Shown here in pieces: positions 7,561 to 13,816 of a DNA stretch of 17,978 nucleotides (position 1 is the stretch's first letter; every line of letters starts with the position of its first letter). The position numbers and the translations under genes are program-made. Location: NCBI GenBank assembly GCA_002432545.1, contig DJFR01000132.1:1076-19053 (forward strand). Reading direction: 5' to 3'. Under the pieces are notes generated by a model that made no database searches, was not told the origin of the DNA, and saw only the letters and a program-made list of their open reading frames with translations. The stretch comes from Flammeovirgaceae bacterium UBA5867 (lineage in GTDB: Bacteria; Bacteroidota; Bacteroidia; Cytophagales; Cyclobacteriaceae).

Positions 7561-7998
7561 ATGAATGCTCGTATAGCCCTTTTCCTGGCGGCACTTGCCG
7601 TATGCGCAAGTTATACTGCCCAGGCACAGTCCATTATAGGCAAATGGCAACTCGTTAAACAAACCAGTTGCCTGGATGAAAACCTGGATACCAATGAAGA
7701 GACCGGTGTAGAAGAACTTGTTGATGATATGAAGAGCATGTCGGGCGCTACGCCACAAGTCATTCAGTTCAAAGATAAAAATGTAGCAGAAGAGAGTACA
7801 CGCATTGTGAGCAAGAGTAAATCTTACAATTCGAAATCGCTGCTCTATAAATTCAATGGAGATGCGCTACATTTTCTGGATAAGAAGTCGCGCACGATAC
7901 TGGAGAGCTTTACCGTAGAGAAATTTGAAGCCGATTCGCTGATCATATCCAATGCATCGCGCGCCTGCGAAACGAAAATTTTTGTGAGAATAAAATGA
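7561..7998 (+). CDS. Small secreted protein, lipocalin-like (function unknown)
   Basis: The 145-residue protein has a clear signal peptide (MNARIALFLAALAVCASYTAQAQ). The cysteine at residue 15 is preceded by LAV and does not make a proper lipobox, so I expect a soluble periplasmic or secreted protein rather than a lipoprotein. The mature part opens with IIGKWQLVKQT, the start typical of small lipocalin-like or calycin domains. It continues with short alternating beta strands (YKFNGDALHFLD, RTILESFTVEKFEADSLIIS). C37 and C136 lie at opposite ends of the mature domain and could pair. It stands alone, just upstream of a toxin-antitoxin pair. The ligand, if any, is unknown. Confidence 0.7.
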   Translation: MNARIALFLAALAVCASYTAQAQSIIGKWQLVKQTSCLDENLDTNEETGVEELVDDMKSMSGATPQVIQFKDKNVAEESTRIVSKSKSYNSKSLLYKFNGDALHFLDKKSRTILESFTVEKFEADSLIISNASRACETKIFVRIK

Positions 7999-8006
7999 TA
8001 TCTTTA
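7999..8006 (+). promoter_or_regulatory. Possible -7 box of the toxin-antitoxin operon
   Basis: TATCTTTA differs from TAnnTTTG at the last base only. It begins right after the stop of the preceding gene and ends five bases before the antitoxin ATG, which would give a nearly leaderless mRNA. I see no convincing -33 element at the normal spacing. Confidence 0.3.
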
Positions 8007-8011
8007 TAGCT

Positions 8012-8245
8012 ATGAAAGTTGCAGAGATTAAAAACGAAATTCAGAAGCTGGTGGAGACTGAGAATAATCCTGACATCCTCAATAATGTCTATGAAATTTT
8101 AGAGAAAGCCCAGCATGAAGCACGCATGAAGGAAGCGATAATAGAAGGTGCACTAAAAGCCGAAGAGGATATCAAAGCTGGTAGAGTTTATTCATCTGAA
8201 GAATTTAAAAAATTAATCAAGGATTATATAAAGCAGAAACGTTAG
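8012..8245 (+). CDS. Antitoxin of a type II toxin-antitoxin pair (ParD-like partner)
   Basis: The 77-residue protein is highly charged and mostly helical. Its C-terminal half (EGALKAEEDIKAGRVYSSEEFKKLIKDYIK) has the ALKAEEDIKAGRVYS-type segment often seen in antitoxins that wrap ParE/RelE-type toxins. The N-terminal half (VAEIKNEIQKLVETENNPDILNNVYEILEKA) matches no DNA-binding fold that I can name with certainty. The next gene starts with GTG at the base after the TAG stop, so the two are tightly coupled, as is normal for such pairs. The role is to bind and neutralise the toxin and probably to autoregulate the operon. Confidence 0.75.
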   Translation: MKVAEIKNEIQKLVETENNPDILNNVYEILEKAQHEARMKEAIIEGALKAEEDIKAGRVYSSEEFKKLIKDYIKQKR

Positions 8246-8548
8246 GTGAAGGTTATTTTTACGTTACACGCCAAAGAGAATTTACAACGATCCATTAACT
8301 TCCTTCGATTCCGCGGTATCCCAGAAGAAAAAATTGACGAAATAGTTGATGACCTTTTGTTCAAAATCGACTCGTTAGCAGAAAGACAATTTTTAGGACA
8401 ATCTGAAGAATATCTAAGACCACAATCGAAACAGCATCGAAGACTTATCGAGGGATCTTACAAAATCATTTATTATGTAACTGACAATGCGGTTTACATA
8501 ACAGATATTTTTGATTCGCGCCAGAATCCTACACAGATGAAAGGTTAA
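8246..8548 (+). CDS. ParE/RelE superfamily toxin
   Basis: The start is a GTG directly abutting the antitoxin stop; no other start fits. The 100-residue product has the ParE-type layout: an N-terminal strand and helix pair (VIFTLHAKENLQRSINFLR), then a C-terminal sheet with HRRLIEGSYKIIYYV (residues 64-78) and VYITDIFDSRQNP (83-95). The R-x-x-x-G-x-Y-x-I-x-Y pattern followed by an ending D-x-R-x-x-P is typical of ParE toxins. Family members poison DNA gyrase (ParE) or cleave mRNA on the ribosome (RelE); which applies cannot be told here. No frameshift or truncation is visible, so the pair looks intact. Confidence 0.8.
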   Translation: MKVIFTLHAKENLQRSINFLRFRGIPEEKIDEIVDDLLFKIDSLAERQFLGQSEEYLRPQSKQHRRLIEGSYKIIYYVTDNAVYITDIFDSRQNPTQMKG

Positions 8549-8561
8549 TATTTTTCTTGCG

Positions 8562-8569
8562 TACCTTTG
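8562..8569 (+). promoter_or_regulatory. -7 promoter box of rlmN
   Basis: TACCTTTG is an exact TAnnTTTG match and lies 14 bases after the toxin stop and 8 bases before the rlmN ATG at 8578. Transcription would begin within a few bases of the start codon, giving a nearly leaderless message. It also separates rlmN from the toxin operon and argues against the alternative TTG start at 8557, which lies upstream of the box. Confidence 0.6.
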
Positions 8570-8577
8570 CACCCGTT

Positions 8578-9624
8578 ATGGTGGAGACAGTTTCTAAACG
8601 CGATATACGAAAGCTTAAACTGGACGAATTAAAAGAATTTTTCGTGCAGCATGGAGAAAAAGCGTTCCGGGCACAGCAGGTGTACGAGTGGCTCTGGCAT
8701 AAATCGGCCAAGAGTTTTGACCAAATGACGAACCTCTCCATAGGCCTGCGCGATATGCTGAAAGAGCATTTCACCATCAACCACATCAAGGTAGACCACA
8801 TGCAGCGCAGTGCCGATGGCACTATAAAAAATGCTGTTACACTTTTTGATGGCATGGTGGTAGAGTCTGTACTGATTCCCACCGAAAAGCGCATCACTGC
8901 GTGTGTCTCTTCGCAGGTGGGCTGTAGCCTGGCTTGCAAGTTCTGCGCAACGGCACGGCTAAAGCGCCAGCGTAATTTGACACCGGATGAGATCTACGAC
9001 CAGGTTGTGGCCATTAAAGAACAATCAGAATTATTTTTCGGTCGCCCGCTTACAAATATAGTCTTTATGGGGATGGGCGAACCGTTGCTGAACTATAGCA
9101 ACGTGATCTCTGCCATCGACAAAATTACTTCGCAGAAAGGATTGAACATGGCATCGAAACGCATTACGGTTTCCACCGTGGGCGTTGCCAAGATGATAAT
9201 GAAAATGGCAGACGATGGTGTAAAGTTTAACCTTGCTGTATCCCTACACGCTGCTTTGGACAAAACACGTTCAGCGATCATGCCGATCAACGATACCAAT
9301 CCACTGAGTGAACTGGGCGATGCGCTCCGTTACTGGTACGATAAAACAAAACGAAAAGTTACCTACGAGTATGTTGTATGGAAAGGTATTAATGATACCG
9401 AAGAACACGCCAGAGCATTGCTGAAGTTCTGCAAGATCGTTCCTTCCAAAGTAAACCTCATCGAATACAACCCGATTGATGATGGTGAATTTCAACAGGC
9501 CTCCACGGAAGTGCTGGACATGTATATGCACATACTGGAAAGCCACGGTATAACTACACGCATACGGAAGAGCCGCGGTAAAGATATAGATGCTGCCTGC
9601 GGACAGCTGGCCAATAAATCGTAA
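8578..9624 (+). CDS. rlmN: Dual-specificity 23S rRNA/tRNA adenine C2-methyltransferase RlmN (radical SAM)
   Basis: From the ATG at 8578 (MVETVSKRDIRKLKLDELKEFF) the enzyme has 348 residues, the usual length. It uses a radical SAM mechanism to methylate C2 of A2503 in 23S rRNA and, in characterised members, A37 of some tRNAs. The N-terminal helical RNA-binding domain contains FRAQQVYEWLWHKSAKSFDQMTNLS. The iron-sulphur cluster motif CSLACKFC supplies C116, C120 and C123, and GMGEPLLN is the SAM-binding motif. The C-terminal DIDAACGQLA supplies the cysteine (C341) that forms the covalent RNA intermediate with its partner cysteine. A TTG at 8557 would add seven residues but precedes the promoter box. 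All key residues are present. Confidence 0.95.
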   Translation: MVETVSKRDIRKLKLDELKEFFVQHGEKAFRAQQVYEWLWHKSAKSFDQMTNLSIGLRDMLKEHFTINHIKVDHMQRSADGTIKNAVTLFDGMVVESVLIPTEKRITACVSSQVGCSLACKFCATARLKRQRNLTPDEIYDQVVAIKEQSELFFGRPLTNIVFMGMGEPLLNYSNVISAIDKITSQKGLNMASKRITVSTVGVAKMIMKMADDGVKFNLAVSLHAALDKTRSAIMPINDTNPLSELGDALRYWYDKTKRKVTYEYVVWKGINDTEEHARALLKFCKIVPSKVNLIEYNPIDDGEFQQASTEVLDMYMHILESHGITTRIRKSRGKDIDAACGQLANKS

Positions 9625-9704
9625 CCACGTACGACTATATTATAAACGGTGTATTGCGCGAGCTGATCAAACTTTGCATCTTTCAAGTCAAATTGTGTTC
9701 ATAT

Positions 9705-11030
9705 ATGCAGGAAGAACTCATTCAGAATTTACGGGAAGCACTTAAGCTCTCTCCCCAAAATATACCCTTACGTTTAACACTGGCGGAGGCACTGCTCAAC
9801 AGCAACCTGATGCAGGAGGCTGAAGCCGAGTATAAAATTGTACTCGAAGCCGAGCCACAAAATATACAGGCCAAATCCGGGCTTGCTAAAATTTACTTTG
9901 CACAGCAGAAATACTCTACAGCCATTGTTATCCTGGAAGATCTCATTGAGCTGAAGCCAAACGATGTAAGTCTGCTGATGTTGCTGAGTCGTTCGTTGCT
10001 GCGAAATGAAGAACGTAACAAAGCTATAGATTACTATAAGCAAGCGCTGCAGCTGAACCCTTCGCTGCTGGATGAAGAATTAGATCAGCAACTGCGCAAA
10101 CCATCGGCTGCCCCTAAAGGAGAAGTCGAGGAACTGCTTGATTCCATTGAGAAGGAAGTGCGCAACATGGAACGCCCCACCATTAACTTTGATGATGTGG
10201 GTGGCATGAACAAAGTAAAGGAAGAGATCAAGATAAAGATTATACAACCCATGCTTCACCCCGAGCTATACAAAGCGTATGGCAAAAAGGTTGGCGGTGG
10301 TATACTACTGTACGGGCCTCCGGGATGTGGCAAAACACATCTAGCGCGCGCTACGGCCGGGCAGATCAACGCCAGCTTTATATCGGTAGGTATACATGAT
10401 GTGCTCGATATGTGGATGGGACAAAGTGAAAGTAAACTTCACCAGCTTTTTGATCTGGCACGAAGAAGAACTCCCTGCGTTTTATTTTTTGATGAGATTG
10501 ATGCACTCGGTGCCAGTCGCTCGGACATGCGCCATTCATCCAGCAAAACACTAATCAACCAGTTTCTTACAGAGATGGATGGGATCGATGCTTCCAACGA
10601 TGGTGTTCTTATACTCGGTGCCACCAATGCTCCATGGCATCTCGATGGAGCCTTCAGAAGACCGGGAAGATTTGACAGAATTGTTTTTGTACAGCCTCCG
10701 GATACAGAAGGAAGAAATTCTATTCTGAAAATATTATTAAAAGATAAACCGCTCGACACTATAGATTATGCTGCACTTGCTAAACAGACTGCTGATTTTT
10801 CAGGAGCTGATTTGCGTGCCGTGATTGATATAGCGATCGAAGAAAAACTGAGAGAGTCGTTTGAGAAAGGTATCCCCCAGCCTATACGCACCAAAGATCT
10901 GCTCGCTTCACTCAAGCAAGTTAAGCCTTCTACAAAAGAGTGGTTTAACACAGCCCGTAACTATGCGTTGTATGCAAATGATTCAGGACTATACGATGAA
11001 ATTCTGGAGTATTTAAAAATCAAGAAATGA
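9705..11030 (+). CDS. TPR-AAA+ ATPase (Vps4/CDC48-like single AAA domain)
   Basis: I place the start at the ATG 9705 (MQEELIQNLREALKLSP); a TTG at 9654 adds 17 residues unlike a TPR start. The product has 441 residues. Residues 5-125 are about three TPR repeats (for example NIQAKSGLAKIYFAQQKYSTA). A linker ends in the classic AAA entry NFDDVGGMNKVKEEI (161-175). The AAA domain has Walker A GPPGCGKT (204-211), Walker B VLFFDEIDAL with D263-E264, a W-M-G pore loop (W237-M238-G239 in DMWMGQSES), sensor 1 N308 (GATNAP) and arginine fingers in RRPGRFDR. No protease domain follows, so it should unfold or remodel a protein partner. The next gene, a TPR membrane protein, overlaps it by ATGA. Confidence 0.85.
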   Translation: MQEELIQNLREALKLSPQNIPLRLTLAEALLNSNLMQEAEAEYKIVLEAEPQNIQAKSGLAKIYFAQQKYSTAIVILEDLIELKPNDVSLLMLLSRSLLRNEERNKAIDYYKQALQLNPSLLDEELDQQLRKPSAAPKGEVEELLDSIEKEVRNMERPTINFDDVGGMNKVKEEIKIKIIQPMLHPELYKAYGKKVGGGILLYGPPGCGKTHLARATAGQINASFISVGIHDVLDMWMGQSESKLHQLFDLARRRTPCVLFFDEIDALGASRSDMRHSSSKTLINQFLTEMDGIDASNDGVLILGATNAPWHLDGAFRRPGRFDRIVFVQPPDTEGRNSILKILLKDKPLDTIDYAALAKQTADFSGADLRAVIDIAIEEKLRESFEKGIPQPIRTKDLLASLKQVKPSTKEWFNTARNYALYANDSGLYDEILEYLKIKK

Positions 11031-12271
11031 TCTACCCGCAATTAGAAAGAGCGCAGCAGCTTGTTAACCAGCAACGCTATAAAGATGCCGAAACCGAACT
11101 TCGATCTATACTGGCAAGTGATCCTAACAATACACTGGCGCTCGCGTTGTTCGCTATATGTCTCTCTGAACTTGATAAACAAACAGAAGCACTCCAGGTA
11201 ATTCAAAGTGCTATCAGTCGCGAGCCCGATAACGACTACCTGCTATACCTGCAGGCGTTATTCTATTTTAAAAGTGAGAACATTAAGGAGGCTGAGAAAT
11301 TTATCCGTAATGCTATAGCATACGATCCGCACAATGCTGATTATTTTGGATTACTCGCTACCATCAAGGTAAACCAGAAAGAATGGAACGAAGCACTCGA
11401 GTTTGCTAATAAAGGACTGGAGACCGATCCTGATAATTTGCAATGCCTCAACATGCGCTCTACGGCTTTATACAAGCTCGACAAAAAAGAGGAAGCATAC
11501 TCCGCGATACAGGAAGCATTGAATAAAAATCCGGAGAACGAGTTAACACATACCAATCTCGGCTGGAGTCTACTGGAAAAAGGAGATCACAAAAAAGCAC
11601 TCGAACATTTTCGCGAAGCGCTAAAGATCAACCCTAACCACACCTATGCTAAAGCAGGTCTTGTTGAAGCATTGAAAGCGCGTTACTGGTTTTATCGCAT
11701 CTTTCTCCGGTATGCATTCTGGATTTCAAACTTTAAAGGCCAGGGGCAGTGGGCCATCATCATTGGTCTATATATAGGTGTACGTGTGTTACGGGGTGCC
11801 GCTGACAGCAATCCGCAGCTGGGGCTGTTACTATACCCGATTATATACCTCTATACAGCCTTCGCGCTTTCCACGTGGGTTATTACACCGCTCTCTAATT
11901 TATTTCTGCGCTTGAATGTATACGGACGCTATGCGCTTACAGAAGACGAAACAGCTTCATCCAACTTTGTAGGTATAGCATTTGGATTGAGTGTTATCGG
12001 ATTTATAGCGGCATTATTCACAGGCGATTTTCTGTTTATGATGCTTGGCTTTTTCGGTATAGCCATGATGATTCCATTATCCTCCATGTATCAACCGCGA
12101 AAACAGAGTTCCCGAACTATACTCATTATCTATACCGTTGGACTGGCTTTTGTCGGTATTGGCGCTATGTATGAATATATAGCCACCGGCAGCATGGGAG
12201 TACTGGCAAATGTATTCATCTTCGGTGTGCTTATCTACCAGTGGGTGGCCAATGCTATGATTATCCGCTAA
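11027..12271 (+). CDS. TPR protein with C-terminal six-helix membrane domain
   Basis: This 414-residue protein begins with about six TPR repeats (residues 3-206), each with the usual A-x-x-x-x-x-A-L and P-x-N periodicity (SDPNNTLALALFAICLSEL, INPNHTYAKAGLVEALK). A short basic, aromatic linker (ARYWFYRIFLRYAFW) leads into about six membrane helices near 241-257, 266-288, 312-331, 334-351, 363-386 and 389-409. There is no signal peptide, so the TPR part is cytoplasmic. The ATG overlaps the stop of the AAA+ gene, so the two are made together and probably act together at the inner membrane. I do not recognise the membrane domain, and no enzyme motif is visible. The convergent rhomboid gene ends four bases beyond its stop, with no terminator hairpin between them. 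Confidence 0.8.
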   Translation: MIYPQLERAQQLVNQQRYKDAETELRSILASDPNNTLALALFAICLSELDKQTEALQVIQSAISREPDNDYLLYLQALFYFKSENIKEAEKFIRNAIAYDPHNADYFGLLATIKVNQKEWNEALEFANKGLETDPDNLQCLNMRSTALYKLDKKEEAYSAIQEALNKNPENELTHTNLGWSLLEKGDHKKALEHFREALKINPNHTYAKAGLVEALKARYWFYRIFLRYAFWISNFKGQGQWAIIIGLYIGVRVLRGAADSNPQLGLLLYPIIYLYTAFALSTWVITPLSNLFLRLNVYGRYALTEDETASSNFVGIAFGLSVIGFIAALFTGDFLFMMLGFFGIAMMIPLSSMYQPRKQSSRTILIIYTVGLAFVGIGAMYEYIATGSMGVLANVFIFGVLIYQWVANAMIIR

Positions 12272-12275
12272 ACGA

Positions 12276-13184
12276 TTATTGTTTTTTGCTGGCGTTGAAG
12301 AGTTTATCCTTTTCCTCTTTGGTTAAACTCTCGTAGCCGCCATCCGAAATCTTATCGAGTATAGCATCAATCTCTGCCTGTGAGATAGAAGGTCCTTTTT
12401 GTTTCGGTGCAGATTTAGCCGAAGCATTTTCATTACGATACGACACCTTCACCCGGAGGCGTGGCTTAAAAAGTCCTTTAAAAAAATCTATTGTTGCTGT
12501 AATCCAGGCTCCCCAGTTCGAGCCGGCCTGCAGTTGTTTGATATATACAAAGCCAATCAGTGCTCCACCAAGGTGAGCCACATTTCCGCCTGCGTTTGAT
12601 CCAACAGATAACAGAAAAGACACAGCGATATAAAATGCTGCTATATATTTGATTCGGATCGGCCCGAGAAACAACAAAAAGAAAGTATACTCAGGCAACA
12701 GAGTAGCTGCTGCCGTAACAACCGCATATACTGCTGCCGATGAGCCAACCAACGTACTGGGTTGTTGCATGAAAAACGGAATTGTGTTATACAGTAACAA
12801 GTATAAAACTCCTCCACTTAATCCGCCAAGCACATATACGCTAACCAGCTTATCACTTCCCAGGTATTCTACAAACAGTTTCGCGAACCAATAAAACACA
12901 AGGAGATTAAAAAAGATATGACCTATACCTACATCACTGACCTCGTAGTTATAGTGGTGAGCAAACGCATATGTAATCAGCGTCCACGGCTTCGTAATAA
13001 ATTCTGAGAATACCGATGGCAGTGTAAACTGATCGTATACAATCTGAAATATTGGTTGCGTCTGAGAAATTTTAGCAACAACAAACAAAACGCCCAGTGC
13101 TAAAAAGATAACTATATTAATAATTATCAATTGTACATGGGCATTGTTATACCGGCTAAACGCGTTCTTAAAATCTTCAAACAT
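12276..13184 (-). CDS. Rhomboid family intramembrane serine protease with cytosolic C-terminal tail
   Basis: The 302-residue protein has about six membrane helices followed by a soluble tail. The catalytic serine motif is GSSA (G147-S148-S149-A150), the G-x-S-x form with alanine in place of the common final glycine. The catalytic histidine is H204 in AHLGGA. An HIFFNLLVF segment supplies the usual H-x-x-x-N of helix 2. The tail (from about residue 230) ends with QAEIDAILDKISDGGYESLTKEEKDKLF, a short helical module (the DUF6576 type, as I recall) found at the end of Bacteroidota rhomboids. It cleaves membrane-embedded substrates; the targets are unknown. It lies 7 bases after a second rhomboid gene, in what is probably a mutL-rhomboid-rhomboid operon. 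Confidence 0.85.
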   Translation of the reverse strand: MFEDFKNAFSRYNNAHVQLIIINIVIFLALGVLFVVAKISQTQPIFQIVYDQFTLPSVFSEFITKPWTLITYAFAHHYNYEVSDVGIGHIFFNLLVFYWFAKLFVEYLGSDKLVSVYVLGGLSGGVLYLLLYNTIPFFMQQPSTLVGSSAAVYAVVTAAATLLPEYTFFLLFLGPIRIKYIAAFYIAVSFLLSVGSNAGGNVAHLGGALIGFVYIKQLQAGSNWGAWITATIDFFKGLFKPRLRVKVSYRNENASAKSAPKQKGPSISQAEIDAILDKISDGGYESLTKEEKDKLFNASKKQ

Positions 13185-13191
13185 AAGTTTA

Positions 13192-13770
13192 CTAGTCTCT
13201 CAAAAGCCCTAATCTTAAAACTAAAAATCCAACAACGGCTCCTCCAAAGTGCGCAAAGTGAGCAACCTGACCACTGGTATCCATCATGTAGGCAAATACA
13301 CCTAAAATCAATGCCAGATACTTAGCCTTTACAGCGACTGGAGGTATAATTAATTGAACTTCCATGTTTGGATATAAAAAACCAAAGGCCAGTAACATAC
13401 CATAAATTGCTCCCGATGCACCAACCATACTTCCGCCACTCATGGGATTCAATAAAATCTCAATTAACAAGTATACTACTGCAGCACCTATTCCGGTTAT
13501 GAGAAAATACGAAAGAAATCTTTTAAAGCCCCACACCATTTCAAGTTGTGCTCCTAAAAATGCAAACGTAAACATGTTGAAGAACAAGTGTCCTGCGCTA
13601 CCATGAGCAAACATATAGGTAAACAACTGATACGGTTTGAATAGATCTGTACTGATCTTCCAAAGAGCCAATCTCTCAGTCAGATAAAATCCCGGAAATA
13701 TTTTATCGAGAATAAAAACCGCGACACATATAAAAATCAAATTTTTAACAACCGGAGTTAGTCTGAACAT
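13192..13770 (-). CDS. Rhomboid family intramembrane serine protease
   Basis: This compact 192-residue rhomboid has six membrane helices and little else. The catalytic residues are canonical: S119 in GASG (117-120), H174 in HFAHFGGA, and the H61-x-x-x-N65 pair in AGHLFFNMF, which stabilises the oxyanion. The N-terminal pattern PYQLFTYMFAHGSAGHLFFNM is the usual rhomboid L1 loop and helix 2 start. It is the first of two tandem rhomboids and lies 46 bases after mutL on the same strand. Having two different rhomboids side by side may mean that they have different substrates or form a pair. Substrates cannot be inferred. Confidence 0.88.
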   Translation of the reverse strand: MFRLTPVVKNLIFICVAVFILDKIFPGFYLTERLALWKISTDLFKPYQLFTYMFAHGSAGHLFFNMFTFAFLGAQLEMVWGFKRFLSYFLITGIGAAVVYLLIEILLNPMSGGSMVGASGAIYGMLLAFGFLYPNMEVQLIIPPVAVKAKYLALILGVFAYMMDTSGQVAHFAHFGGAVVGFLVLRLGLLRD

Positions 13771-13773
13771 ATA

Positions 13774-13798
13774 GTAATTTAATTAATCAATTAATTAC
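13774..13798. repeat. AT-rich imperfect inverted repeat between mutL and the first rhomboid gene
   Basis: GTAATT (13774-13779) and AATTAATTAC (13789-13798) are inverted copies if one T is bulged out. The repeat has almost no GC pairs and no T tract of a terminator type, and it lies just upstream of the rhomboid start on the minus strand. It may be a protein-binding site, part of a promoter, or chance in AT-rich DNA. Confidence 0.3.
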
Positions 13799-13816
13799 TC
13801 CAGCATGAGCCAGAGG

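Noticed and set aside
7603..7605. Cysteine 15 of the small secreted protein as a lipoprotein attachment site
   Set aside because: The preceding residues are L-A-V, with valine at -1, and the cysteine lies inside the hydrophobic core; a standard signal peptidase site near AQAQ fits better.
8557..8577. TTG start for rlmN, seven residues upstream of the ATG
   Set aside because: It precedes the -7 box TACCTTTG and would not be within the expected transcript; the ATG at 8578 gives the normal protein length.
9654..9704. TTG start adding 17 residues to the TPR-AAA+ protein
   Set aside because: The extra residues are cysteine-rich and hydrophobic, unlike a TPR start; the ATG at 9705 begins a regular helix.
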